A stretch of 38,415 bases of DNA, from the NCBI GenBank assembly GCA_030614785.1, contig JAUWTJ010000035.1, positions 1 to 38,415 on the forward strand. The letters run 5' to 3'. The stretch comes from Alphaproteobacteria bacterium. GTDB taxonomy: Bacteria > Pseudomonadota > Alphaproteobacteria > M2410. A program made the position numbers and the translations under genes. Below are positions 6,653 to 14,987 of this stretch, in pieces. The notes below the pieces were generated by a model that saw nothing but the letters and a program-made list of their open reading frames with translations, was not told where the DNA came from and did no database searches. Position 1 is the first letter of the stretch, and every line of letters starts with the position of its first letter.

Positions 6653-7972
6653 ATGTCAGATGCAGGTGGTCAAAAACCGGAAACACTGTCGAACCGCGAG
6701 GCCGTCGCGGCGTGGCCGATTGATGTCAATCAGGACCCTTATAAGATCCCGCTGGACGCCATGAACCCGGCGCATAATGACCTGTTTGAGGCGAACAGGA
6801 TGTTGCCGTGGTTTGAGCGCCTGCGCGCCGAAGCGCCGGTTCACTATTGTGCGGACAGCCAGTTCGGCCCCTATTGGTCTGTGACCACCTACGACGATAT
6901 CCAGTATGTCGATTCTCACCATGAAATCTTTTCGTCGGATATCGTCAACGGCGGCATTCGCCTTGGCGGACAGATCATGGAGAAAGAACCCGACGCCCTG
7001 ACCCACCTGCCGATGTTCATCATGCAGGATCCCCCCGTCCATGATGACCAGCGCAAGGTTCTGGCGCCGAAGTTTACCGGTCCTGTGCTTGCCGAGTTTG
7101 GCGAGCTCATCAGGGGCCGTGCCGCAGATATCCTTGACGGGTTGCCGCGCGGTGAAACCTTTAACTGGGTCCGCGAGGTCTCGGTCGAATTGACCGGGCG
7201 CATGCTGGCGACGCTGTTTGGTATCCCGCAGGAAGACCGGCACAAACTCATTCACTGGTCAGACACCGTCGAGCGTCTTGGCGACCCGGATTATTTTGAA
7301 ACGCCGGAAGAAGGCTTTCAGGAATTGTGGAAGTGTTTTGAATATTTCGATGCGGTCTGGAAACAGCGTGCGGCGGACAAGGTGCCCGGCTCTGATCTCA
7401 TCTCGATGCTGGTGCACGGCGAGGCAACGAAGAACATGTCGCCCAATGAGTATCTCGGCAATGTGCTCCTGCTCATTGTTGGCGGCAACGACACGACCCG
7501 CAATTCGATCACCGGCGGCGTGCTGGCTCTGAACGAGCACCCGGCGGAGTTTGCCAAGCTGAAGGCCAACCCCGGGCTCATTCCCAATATGGTGTCGGAG
7601 ATTATTCGCTGGCAGTCGCCGGTGGCTCATATGGCGCGCACGGCGATGGAAGATACTGAACTTGGCGGGCAATTGATCAAGAAGCACGACCGGGTCGTGA
7701 TGTGGTATCTGTCAGGTAACCGCGACACGACAAAAATTCCCGATGCGGACAAGTTTATCATTGATCGGGCCGGCGCACGGCGGCATCTGTCGTTTGGCTT
7801 TGGCATTCACCGCTGTATGGGCAACCGTCTGGGAGAAATGCAGCTCACCATCATCTGGGAAGAGATCATGAAACGCTTCTCCAGCATCGAAGTGGTTGGC
7901 GAGCCGAAGTATCTCAAGTCGAGCTTTATTCGCGGCATTACGGATTTGCCGGTTCGGCTGCATGAGAAGTGA
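6653..7972 (+). CDS. cytochrome P450
   Basis: This 439-residue soluble class I-type P450 would hydroxylate a hydrophobic substrate using O2 and electrons from a ferredoxin. Diagnostic motifs are the I-helix VGGNDTTRN (276-284), ExxR as EIIR (316-319) and the heme loop FGFGIHRCMG (381-390) with ligand C388. GGNDTT in place of the more common AGxxTT resembles the CYP families that attack terpenoids and steroid side chains, but family assignment needs alignment. The ATG follows an AGGGAGAACGAC ribosome site. No ferredoxin or ferredoxin reductase lies next to it; FdxA at 16821 is a different ferredoxin class, so the redox partner must be encoded elsewhere. Confidence 0.92.
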   Translation: MSDAGGQKPETLSNREAVAAWPIDVNQDPYKIPLDAMNPAHNDLFEANRMLPWFERLRAEAPVHYCADSQFGPYWSVTTYDDIQYVDSHHEIFSSDIVNGGIRLGGQIMEKEPDALTHLPMFIMQDPPVHDDQRKVLAPKFTGPVLAEFGELIRGRAADILDGLPRGETFNWVREVSVELTGRMLATLFGIPQEDRHKLIHWSDTVERLGDPDYFETPEEGFQELWKCFEYFDAVWKQRAADKVPGSDLISMLVHGEATKNMSPNEYLGNVLLLIVGGNDTTRNSITGGVLALNEHPAEFAKLKANPGLIPNMVSEIIRWQSPVAHMARTAMEDTELGGQLIKKHDRVVMWYLSGNRDTTKIPDADKFIIDRAGARRHLSFGFGIHRCMGNRLGEMQLTIIWEEIMKRFSSIEVVGEPKYLKSSFIRGITDLPVRLHEK

Positions 7973-7984
7973 GAGTTTCTTTTG

Positions 7985-8115
7985 TCCCTCTCCCTCCGGG
8001 AGAGGGTGGCATGCGAAGCATGACGGGTGAGGAGCGGTGCCTCTTCAGTTTCAGGACTTTGCAACTCCGCCCCTCATCCGGCGCTGCGCGCCACCTTCTC
8101 CCGGAGGGAGAAGGA
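7985..8115. repeat. head-to-head intergenic palindromic repeat
   Basis: The segment 7985-8010 and the reverse complement of 8090-8115 match at 24 of 26 positions, and similarity continues inward for about 20 more bases on each side. Each arm is itself a hairpin (CTCTCCC/GGGAGAG around TCC). The structure sits between the P450 stop and the converging Nudix gene. It looks like a REP/BIME-type element of the kind common between alphaproteobacterial genes, and it may also end both transcripts. No second copy was seen in the window. Confidence 0.7.
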
Positions 8116-8129
8116 CAGGATGTAGCCCC

Positions 8130-8795
8130 CTACTTCTTCCCCAACACGTCAAGCATGCCCATGTCCAGCCACCGCGCCAGCTCTTCCTCGCGCCCCGCGC
8201 CGCGGCTCGAAGGCTCGCCCTTGAGCCAGAGCAGCAGCTCATAGAAGATATCAGCGGACAGGCCTGTGAGGTTGGCGCCGGGCAGTTCATAGTAATGCGA
8301 GGTAAAGGTGCGCCCGTTGTGGGTGACCTCGCGCGGCAGCCGTGCCGCCGGGTCCATCAGGGGTTTAAGGTCGGCCACAATCGCCCTCTCGACTTCATGC
8401 GGGTTGGCGATGATCTCGGGCACACCGTCGATCCAGCCAACATGGGGGATGAGGTGAAACTTTCCCATGGCCCAGGCATCGTCGAGACGCCCGAAGACAT
8501 GGACATCTTCCGGCGGGATGCCCACTTCCTCATGGGTCTCGCGCAAGGCTGCCGCCTCGGCATGCTCATCAGTGTCATCGATGCGTCCGCCGGGAAAGGC
8601 AACCTGGCCCGCATGGGTCGGCGCAGAGGACGAGCGCAGGATACAGGCCATCTTGATGGTGCCGCGTTCTTCCCAGAACGGCATCAGAACCGAGGCATAG
8701 CGGAACGTCTCGGGGACCGAGCCTTCAGGGAACTCGTGCGGGACGCGGGCGTGCAGCGCATGAAGGCGGGTTTTGATGTCATCGACGAAACTCAT
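8130..8795 (-). CDS. Nudix hydrolase, CoA pyrophosphatase type
   Basis: This 221-residue protein carries the family signature THAGQVAFPGGRID (60-73). It is followed by a Nudix box whose core is E77...LRETHEEVGI (84-93), with the catalytic REXXEE carboxylates present. The first part of the box has one extra residue (G70-x6-E77), as in CoA/acyl-CoA pyrophosphatases (NudL/YeaB type), which cleave CoA to 3',5'-ADP and phosphopantetheine. The ATG at 8795 is preferred because it aligns with the family start and has AAGGGGG just upstream; an ATG at 8873 adds 26 residues of no recognisable content. It converges on the P450 gene across the palindromic element. Confidence 0.85.
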   Translation of the reverse strand: MSFVDDIKTRLHALHARVPHEFPEGSVPETFRYASVLMPFWEERGTIKMACILRSSSAPTHAGQVAFPGGRIDDTDEHAEAAALRETHEEVGIPPEDVHVFGRLDDAWAMGKFHLIPHVGWIDGVPEIIANPHEVERAIVADLKPLMDPAARLPREVTHNGRTFTSHYYELPGANLTGLSADIFYELLLWLKGEPSSRGAGREEELARWLDMGMLDVLGKK

Positions 8796-8864
8796 GCCCC
8801 CTTGATGCGCGGGTTTGCGGGGAAATGCAATGGCAGGTGTGACCACAAAGGCGCACTCATAAAG

Positions 8865-8893
8865 TTGACGCAATTTTACGTTGGGTCTAGGCT
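8865..8893 (+). promoter_or_regulatory. sigma-70-type promoter of the SIMPL gene pair
   Basis: TTGACG (8865-8870) and TAGGCT (8888-8893) are separated by 17 bp, the standard spacing. They lie 25 bp upstream of the ATG at 8918, which is itself preceded by GGAGGG. The -35 is strong; the -10 is less typical. Confidence 0.45.
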
Positions 8894-8917
8894 GGGCTCA
8901 AAGCGGAGGGATATTTC

Positions 8918-9682
8918 ATGGGTAGAAAACTGGCTATTGGCCTGGTTATCGTTGTGGTGATCGGCGCAGGGCTTTACTTTAGTGGTGCGCAAGTGAAGCT
9001 GAAGATCGGGCGGGAGAACGGTAATGTGACCGGCACACTTCACGACCGAAAATCAGACAGGACCGTTACTGTTGACGGTGTTGGCGAGGTTGCCGTTTAT
9101 CCAGATCGTGCTCGCATTACAATTAGCATCAAGTCTATCGGCAGCAATGCAGCGCGCGCGATTGAGGTCCACAACTCAAAAATTGCGAGAATCTCGAAAG
9201 GTCTCCAGGGTTTGGGGGTTGGTCCTCGGGATATTCGAACTTCGAAATTCAAGCTGCGTCGAAAGAAGGGAAGCCGTTCGAGGCAATCTGTCGGGGAATC
9301 AGAGTCCTTCGAGGTTGAGATCGATAATTCAATCAGTGTGGATACTGATAAAGTCAATCAAGTTGGAAATATTCTCGATCAGGCCATCGAGTGGGGTGCG
9401 GCTGACGTTGGCAACTTGACCTTTCATGCGAGTGACAAGGGAAAATATGAAGCGATGGCAAGAGAGCTTGCTGTTGAACACGCACGTATGAAAGCATCGA
9501 ACTTGGTGGGCGCTTCCGGTCACAGATTGGGAAATGTCAGTTTGATTTATGATACGGGAACCCGCCGAGGAAATGGCGGTAAGAATTCAGTATCGTTACT
9601 TGAAGCAGGAGAGGACTATCCAATCTTTATAAATCCGGTTTATGCAGTTGCCAGTGTTAAAGTCTCCTTTGAGATCAAATGA
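8918..9682 (+). CDS. SIMPL (DUF541) domain membrane-anchored protein
   Basis: This 254-residue protein has an N-terminal hydrophobic segment (residues 5-22) that should anchor it to the membrane, with the rest in the periplasm. The SIMPL/DUF541 domain begins at RTVTVDGVGEVAVYPDRARI and extends to the C terminus, including VGNILDQAIEWGAADVGNLTF. The family is linked to oxidative stress and quorum-related phenotypes, and the structure is a multimeric scaffold; no enzyme activity is established. The gene overlaps the next SIMPL gene by 4 bp (ATGA at 9679-9682). Codon use is visibly less GC-rich than in the flanking Nudix and MFS genes, which suggests separate ancestry. Confidence 0.8.
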   Translation: MGRKLAIGLVIVVVIGAGLYFSGAQVKLKIGRENGNVTGTLHDRKSDRTVTVDGVGEVAVYPDRARITISIKSIGSNAARAIEVHNSKIARISKGLQGLGVGPRDIRTSKFKLRRKKGSRSRQSVGESESFEVEIDNSISVDTDKVNQVGNILDQAIEWGAADVGNLTFHASDKGKYEAMARELAVEHARMKASNLVGASGHRLGNVSLIYDTGTRRGNGGKNSVSLLEAGEDYPIFINPVYAVASVKVSFEIK

Positions 9683-10398
9683 TGAGTTGGGGGCGTTCGA
9701 CAGTTTCTGCGACTTTGACTTTCTGTGCTTTGTGGCTTGTATCGTCTTTGGTCCACCAAGAAGTTGAGGCTGCTGAGCCTAGAATCTATAGTATTGTTGG
9801 CAAGGCCCAGTTGAAAGTCGCCCCGGATCGGCTGGCTATTGTATTCGACATCAGCTTCAAGGGCAGATCGACAGCTGACTATTTGGGGAGATACAGGGCA
9901 AGCTACGATCAGCTGCTAGTCGCATTGGCTCCTTTTGACTTGAGCGATCAAGATGTAGGAGTTTACGGCTTTAGAGTTACTTCAGATTCCGGATTTTGGC
10001 ATGGAGAAATGGGGTCAATTGAGGTCAGGAGCAGCGTCACTGTTACTGTTTCGGAGCTGGGTGAAGAGGGTGATATTCTTGCTGCAATCCAAAGAGTCCC
10101 AGATGTAAGTCGCGTTCGTTCAGTTTACTCCCGACATGATGCGGAAAAGATCCGACGCAAGGTTGATGAGATGGCAGTGCGCGATGCGGTTGAACGCACT
10201 CGGTCAATGGCGAAGGTGTTAGGGCTGGTTGCCGCCGGGATTGTCAGCATCGGAAGAGAACCAACCGAGGCGGAGTTGGTTGGTGCGGCGGAACTCATTG
10301 AGTCTGCTTCTGTGAATACGGTGAGGTCATCCATCTATGAAGAAATGGTCTTTAATTCGGAAATCACAGTTGCGACTGAGCTAAAAAAAGTGGATTAG
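9679..10398 (+). CDS. second SIMPL (DUF541) domain protein, secreted
   Basis: This 239-residue protein has a signal peptide (about residues 1-31, ending near VEAAEP). The SIMPL domain follows: IYSIVGKAQLKVAPDRLAI, YRASYDQLLVALAPFDLSDQ, and the helix-rich MAVRDAVERTRSMAKVLGL. It overlaps the first SIMPL gene by ATGA, so the two are probably translated as a pair and may assemble together. The two proteins are clearly divergent relatives. The gene shares the less GC-rich composition of its partner. A short GC-rich hairpin (GGAGGGG/CCCCTTCC, about 10400-10417) follows the stop and may terminate the pair. Confidence 0.75.
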   Translation: MMSWGRSTVSATLTFCALWLVSSLVHQEVEAAEPRIYSIVGKAQLKVAPDRLAIVFDISFKGRSTADYLGRYRASYDQLLVALAPFDLSDQDVGVYGFRVTSDSGFWHGEMGSIEVRSSVTVTVSELGEEGDILAAIQRVPDVSRVRSVYSRHDAEKIRRKVDEMAVRDAVERTRSMAKVLGLVAAGIVSIGREPTEAELVGAAELIESASVNTVRSSIYEEMVFNSEITVATELKKVD

Positions 10399-10468
10399 GG
10401 AGGGGCTTCCCCTTCCGCCCCATCTGTGCCAACCTCCTTGCAAAACAAGAACTTGAGGGAGGTCGAGG

Positions 10469-11815
10469 ATGAGTGAAGTTGAGGCTACGGTCGGTGAAGT
10501 TTCCGGGGGCGAGGTGTCAGCTGTTGCTGCCGAAAAAGTTTCGGCGCGGCACTATACGTTTCTGGTGTTTCTGACGATCCTCAATGTAATGAACTTTGTT
10601 GACCGACAGCTTCTATCGAGTTTTTCCAATTTTATCGTGCCGGACCTCGGGCTGACCAATACCCAGTACGGGCTTTTGACCGGCCTCGTTTTTATCTGCT
10701 TCTACGCCTTCATGGGGCTTTTCATGGGCGTGCTGGCCGATACGGTGCACCGACCACGCCTTGTGGCCGCGGGCCTTCTGCTGTGGAGCGTGCTGACCGC
10801 AGCCTCGGGGGCGGCGCGCGGCTTTGCCTCTCTAGCCTTGCCGCGCATGTTTATCGGCGTTGGCGAAAGCGTTTTGACGCCGACCTCGATGTCGATGCTG
10901 TCGGACCGGTTTCCCGCTTCAAAGCTCGGCTTTGCCTCAGGCTTTTATTACATGGGCGTGCCGATCGGGGTCGCGATCTCGCTGCTTGTTGCGGGGTACC
11001 TCGGCCCGGCGATTGGCTGGCGCAATTGCTTCTATGCCCTTGGCGTCATTGGTATCGTGCTTGCGGTCGTTATGGCCTTCATCAAGGAGACGCCGCGCCG
11101 GCATCATCAGGAGGCTGAGGAAAAAGGCGAGGCTGTTGCCAAACAATCGATTGGTCAGATTGCAAGCACTCTCTTCAAGGCCCTTGGGCAGTCACCGGCG
11201 CTTTGCTACACAATAGCCGGCGGTGTCGCGATCCATTTCGTTCTTGGTGCTGCGGCCTTTGACCAGCTGTGGTTTGTCCAGGAGCGCGGCTTTGAACGCG
11301 CTCATATTGCCCAGATGTCCGGCTGGATCGGCGCGGCGGGCGGTGTGCTTGGCATTCTCGCCGGTGGCTATGGCAGTGACTGGTGGCAGGAGAACATGAA
11401 AACCGGGCGTCCCATGTTCCTGTTCTGGACGCTGATCCTCCTGATGCCGCTGGGACTTGTTTATCGTATGGTTGATCCGTCCAGCGTTCTCTTCTGGGCC
11501 GGCATCTTCTTTGGCTTCTTTCAGCTCGGCATCTTCTATGGTCCGACCTTCTCGACCATTCAGGAATTGGCGCCGCCACAGATTCGCTCCACTGCGGTTG
11601 CGTTTTACCTGTTGACCCTCAACTTCGTTGGTCTGGGGATCGGGATAACCGCAAGTGGTTTCTTCATTGATATGATGATGGAAGCTGGTGTCTCAGAACC
11701 TTACACAAAAGTGCTGATCGGCTTCACCGTGCTGTCGGCGAGTGCCATTCCGCTCTTTTATCTTGCCGGCAAATACTTCCACCGGGACCGGGACAAGCTG
11801 GCGGCAAACGCCTAA
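10469..11815 (+). CDS. MFS transporter, spinster-like
   Basis: This 448-residue integral membrane protein has about 12 hydrophobic segments in two groups of six, separated by a hydrophilic loop (near ETPRRHHQEAEEKGEAV). The first helix region contains FVDRQLLSSF, the signature of the spinster-like subfamily, and the MFS loop 2-3 motif appears as GVLADTVHRPRLVAAG. Relatives carry organic acids, lipids or aromatic compounds across the inner membrane by proton coupling; the substrate here is unknown. The ATG has a GAGGGAGG region 10 bases upstream. It stands alone on its strand between the SIMPL pair and the cytochrome c gene. Confidence 0.88.
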   Translation: MSEVEATVGEVSGGEVSAVAAEKVSARHYTFLVFLTILNVMNFVDRQLLSSFSNFIVPDLGLTNTQYGLLTGLVFICFYAFMGLFMGVLADTVHRPRLVAAGLLLWSVLTAASGAARGFASLALPRMFIGVGESVLTPTSMSMLSDRFPASKLGFASGFYYMGVPIGVAISLLVAGYLGPAIGWRNCFYALGVIGIVLAVVMAFIKETPRRHHQEAEEKGEAVAKQSIGQIASTLFKALGQSPALCYTIAGGVAIHFVLGAAAFDQLWFVQERGFERAHIAQMSGWIGAAGGVLGILAGGYGSDWWQENMKTGRPMFLFWTLILLMPLGLVYRMVDPSSVLFWAGIFFGFFQLGIFYGPTFSTIQELAPPQIRSTAVAFYLLTLNFVGLGIGITASGFFIDMMMEAGVSEPYTKVLIGFTVLSASAIPLFYLAGKYFHRDRDKLAANA

Positions 11816-12031
11816 GGCCCTGCATTCAGAAGGCTTTTCGGAACAGGGAATTCTGTCTTCCTTTTGCCACGTTCTTCGTGTACCCAGACGCAGAACTGGC
11901 GGGGTCGCTTGCGCATTCATCAAAGGCGGGGCGTCGGTTTGTCACATTGCCTTGTGGCTGTGTTTTGCGCATTGGTCGCAGGTGAATGTGCCTGTTACGG
12001 GTATCATACGGGGTAGAATTTTGCGGGCTAT

Positions 12032-12068
12032 CGGGTGTCCTGCTGCGTGAAGCAGCACTGGACGCCCG
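12032..12068 (+). promoter_or_regulatory. strong leader hairpin upstream of the cytochrome c gene
   Basis: CGGGTGTCC (12032-12040) pairs with GGACGCCCG (12060-12068, one G-T pair). TGCTGC (12041-12046) pairs with GCAGCA (12052-12057), with a GTGAA loop and a 2-nt bulge. It ends 25 bp before the ATG at 12094, just ahead of the AAGGAG ribosome site. There is no T run, so it is more likely a 5' leader structure or mRNA stabiliser than a terminator. The rest of 11816-12031 shows no gene. Confidence 0.5.
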
Positions 12069-12093
12069 AAGCATAATTAAGGAGCTACGATAG

Positions 12094-12477
12094 ATGAGCA
12101 TAAAAGTAACAAAGGCTGTCTTTGGCGCAGTCATGGCGGTTGGTCTTTTGACTTCTGCCGCCCAGGCTGGCGACGCGACTGCCGGCAAGAAGGTCTACAA
12201 CAAGTGTAAGGCCTGTCACACCACAGAAGAAGGTGGCAAGCACCGCGTCGGGCCAAATCTTCACGGCGTCATTGGCCGGACGGCTGGTACCGCCGAGGGC
12301 TTCAAGTTTTCTTCGGCCATGAAAGAGTCCGGCATTGTCTGGGACGAAGCCATTCTTGGAGAATATCTCACCAAGCCAAGAGCCGTCGTGCCAAAAACCA
12401 AAATGGCATTCCCGGGCATCAAGAAGCCTGCGGATCTTGAAAATCTGATGGCCTATCTCAAGGAAGTAACGGCTTAA
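12094..12477 (+). CDS. periplasmic class I cytochrome c
   Basis: This 127-residue protein has a Sec signal peptide cleaved after AQA (residue 25). The mature protein binds one heme through CKACH (C38, C41, H42), with the sixth ligand Met104 in PKTKMAFPG. The PNLHGVIGRTAG segment (54-65) and length match mitochondrial-like cytochrome c2 of alphaproteobacteria, which carries electrons between the bc1 complex and a terminal oxidase. An AAGGAG ribosome site lies upstream. It is a single-gene unit ended by the strong terminator at 12509-12544. Confidence 0.93.
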   Translation: MSIKVTKAVFGAVMAVGLLTSAAQAGDATAGKKVYNKCKACHTTEEGGKHRVGPNLHGVIGRTAGTAEGFKFSSAMKESGIVWDEAILGEYLTKPRAVVPKTKMAFPGIKKPADLENLMAYLKEVTA

Positions 12478-12508
12478 GCAGAGTTTTCCTCTCTGAACCT
12501 GATACTGG

Positions 12509-12544
12509 CGCCCGCCTCATGTAAAGTGAGGCGGGCGTTTTTTT
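12509..12544 (+). terminator. rho-independent terminator after cytochrome c
   Basis: CGCCCGCCTCA (12509-12519) pairs perfectly with TGAGGCGGGCG (12527-12537) around a 7-nt loop and is followed by seven T residues (12538-12544). Confidence 0.95.
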
Positions 12545-12610
12545 GTTCCCTTTGCGCTGCATACAGGTAAGCTTGAGGCTGGTTGCAACCTTGAAGCAGG
12601 GCGGCGCGAT

Positions 12611-13477
12611 ATGGCGGGGCGGTGGTCGGCCAGATTTGTAAAGACGGGGTTTGCGGCAACGCTGGCAATCCTCAGTTTTGCGAGCGGCGCGCAGGCGGAT
12701 GTTGTTGATGCACTGCGCAGCTGCGGGCTCACTGCGGGCGAGACGGGTGTCGTCTCAAAGGTCGTGGACGGCGACACGCTCATCCTGAAAACTGACCCCC
12801 GAAAAACCTTGAGCCAGGTTGCCGAGAGACAGGTTCGCCTTGTCGGTATTCAGGCGCCGAAACTGCCGCTGGGGCGCAAGGATTTTGAACCCTGGCCGAT
12901 GGGCGAGGCGGCAAAGGCTGTGCTGGGGAAAATGGTGCTGCATAAGGAAGTTCAACTTTTTTATGGCAAGACTCGCGAGGATCGTCACGGGCGGATCCTG
13001 GCGCATGTTGTTGTGCGCAGCAAATCGGGGTCCCGTCAGTGGGCGGAAAAGGCGTTGCTGGAGCGAGGGTTCGCCCGGGTCTATTCGTTTGCTGACAACC
13101 GGCTTTGTGTCGAGGCCATGCTCGGGTTTGAGCGAAGTGCGCGGGCCAGCCGGACCGGCATCTGGAGTCAGAATTTCTACGCCATCCGGCCGCAACACCA
13201 GGCCGGGCGCTACCTGGGATCCTTTCAGCTGGTGGAGGGACGGGTTCTTGATGTCGCCGAGGTGCGCACCGGAGTTTATCTGAACTTCGAGGAAAACTGG
13301 CGCGAGGATTTTACAATCTTTGTGGCCAAGCGCGATCTTCGCCGGTTTGGCGGGAAAGAGCATGAACTCGGGCAGATGGAAGGACAGACCATCCGGGTTC
13401 GGGGCTGGCTCAAACTCAGAAATGGTCCTATGATAGACGTTACGCATCCGGAACAAATAGAAATCGTGGATGGCTGA
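12611..13477 (+). CDS. secreted staphylococcal-nuclease-like protein with altered active site
   Basis: This 288-residue protein has a signal peptide (1-29, ending AQA-D) and an SNase/TNase OB-fold domain at about 44-175. The metal-site motif VVDGDT (51-56) and the arginines of VRLVGI (R76) and DRHGR (R128) match SNase R35 and R87. The segment that in SNase reads DTPE is QAPK here (81-84), so the positions of the calcium ligand D40 and the catalytic E43 are Gln and Lys. Nuclease activity is therefore doubtful. A C-terminal region (about 195-288) follows, with GYLG-like strands and VRGWLKLRNGPMIDV resembling a second OB-type domain. It lies upstream of the M48 protease gene (32-bp gap), probably in one operon. 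Confidence 0.8.
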   Translation: MAGRWSARFVKTGFAATLAILSFASGAQADVVDALRSCGLTAGETGVVSKVVDGDTLILKTDPRKTLSQVAERQVRLVGIQAPKLPLGRKDFEPWPMGEAAKAVLGKMVLHKEVQLFYGKTREDRHGRILAHVVVRSKSGSRQWAEKALLERGFARVYSFADNRLCVEAMLGFERSARASRTGIWSQNFYAIRPQHQAGRYLGSFQLVEGRVLDVAEVRTGVYLNFEENWREDFTIFVAKRDLRRFGGKEHELGQMEGQTIRVRGWLKLRNGPMIDVTHPEQIEIVDG

Positions 13478-13509
13478 TTGCGGCGGTCACAAAGGGAAGA
13501 TGTTCACTC

Positions 13510-14979
13510 ATGGAATTGCACACACGGGTTTCTGTAAAATTCATTTCTGTAACGAAACGAGCCGTGGAATGCTGCGCAATTGGTCTCAGTCTGTTTCTTG
13601 TCGGCTGTATGACGCCGCAAGGCGCTGCCCAGCTCGGGCGCAGTCAGCACCCCAAGGTGGTTGCCTCCTATGGCGGGGTCTATGAGGACCCTCAGGTGAC
13701 CTCTTACGTAACATCGGTGGGCCGCAAAGTGACTTCAGGGGTGACAAATAACGGTGCTCCCTTTCAATTCACAACCCTCGACACGCCTGTGGTCAATGCC
13801 TTTGCCCTTCCAGGAGGATATACCTATGTGACGCGAGGGCTGCTTGCCCTTGTCAATGATGAGGCCGAGCTTGCTGCGGTGCTTGGTCATGAAGTGACGC
13901 ACATAACGAAGGCGCACACCGCCGAGCGCTATAACAGGGCACAGGTTGCCGGCGTCGGCGCGCTTCTGGTCGGGCTTGCGACGGGATCTCAGGACTGGAT
14001 GGAGGCCGTCGGATACGGCGGCCAGCTTTTCCTGCTTGATTATTCCCGGGATCAGGAATTTGAAAGCGACCGCGAGGGGGTCAAGTTGCTCGACCGGGCT
14101 GGCTATGATCCTTTTGCCATGGGCGATTTTCTCAGTGCCATGGGCGGGCAAAGTGCGCTCAGCGCTCGCATGGCCGGGAAAGGATATAACCCGGGCCGCG
14201 TCGACTATTTTTCAACCCATCCGAATACGGCAGAACGTGTCTCACGTGCACATAACCTGGCCCGAAAGCGCGGCGCCGTTCGCGGGCAGAAAATGCGCGG
14301 ACGCGATACCTATTTTGGTCATATTGATGGAATGCTTTATGGCGACAGTCCGGACCAGGGCTTTGTGCGGGGCAGGCGGTTCTCTCACCCCCGGATGAAG
14401 TTTGAATTCCGTGCCCCGGATGGCTTCAGGCTGCAAAATACGGCGGTTGCGGTCGTTGGTCATGGCCCTGATGGCGTATCATTTCAGTTTGATGCCGCGC
14501 CCGACTATCGCCCGGGAACTCTGCTTGCTAATTATATTTCCGGCGTCTGGGCGCCAAAATTGAAGCTTCGGGCGGGCAGCATCCGCCAGACCCGTGTCAA
14601 CGGGATCGCCATGGCGAGCACAACAGTTGCAGTTCAAACGCGCAGCGGACCTGTCAGTGTTCGGCTTGTGGCCATCGCGCAAACCCCCGACAAGGTCTTT
14701 CGGTTCATGATTGTGATACCGTCGCAGGCGGTCCGTGCCATGGGCCCGAGGGTTGACGCCATGGTGGCCGGTTATCGCAGATTGTCAGATGCCGAGGCGG
14801 CGGCTTTGAAGCCGCTCTGGCTGCGCGTGGTGACCGTCAAGCGCGGCGATACCATTGCCGGACTTTCACGCCGGATGGCGTTTGATGATTATCGCGAAGA
14901 CAGGTTCCGTGCCCTGAATAACCTGACCGGGACAAACCAATTGCGTGCGGGTCAAAAGGTCAAGATTGTAACGGAATAA
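13510..14979 (+). CDS. M48-family metalloprotease lipoprotein with LysM-like tail
   Basis: This 489-residue protein has an N-terminal signal with lipobox LVGC (C33), so it is probably anchored in the outer membrane facing the periplasm. The M48 domain has HEVTH (127-131) as HExxH and the downstream EFESDREG (183-190) providing the third zinc ligand, as in BepA/LoiP-type proteases that clear misfolded outer-membrane proteins. After a middle domain (about 290-430), a LysM-like segment follows: VKRGDTIAGLSRRMAF...FRALNNL...LRAGQKVKIV (about 443-487), which could bind peptidoglycan. It converges on rpoH with only 8 bp between stops, fitting a stress-related neighbourhood, although the two are transcribed in opposite directions. 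Confidence 0.9.
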   Translation: MELHTRVSVKFISVTKRAVECCAIGLSLFLVGCMTPQGAAQLGRSQHPKVVASYGGVYEDPQVTSYVTSVGRKVTSGVTNNGAPFQFTTLDTPVVNAFALPGGYTYVTRGLLALVNDEAELAAVLGHEVTHITKAHTAERYNRAQVAGVGALLVGLATGSQDWMEAVGYGGQLFLLDYSRDQEFESDREGVKLLDRAGYDPFAMGDFLSAMGGQSALSARMAGKGYNPGRVDYFSTHPNTAERVSRAHNLARKRGAVRGQKMRGRDTYFGHIDGMLYGDSPDQGFVRGRRFSHPRMKFEFRAPDGFRLQNTAVAVVGHGPDGVSFQFDAAPDYRPGTLLANYISGVWAPKLKLRAGSIRQTRVNGIAMASTTVAVQTRSGPVSVRLVAIAQTPDKVFRFMIVIPSQAVRAMGPRVDAMVAGYRRLSDAEAAALKPLWLRVVTVKRGDTIAGLSRRMAFDDYREDRFRALNNLTGTNQLRAGQKVKIVTE

Positions 14980-14987
14980 GGCAAGGA

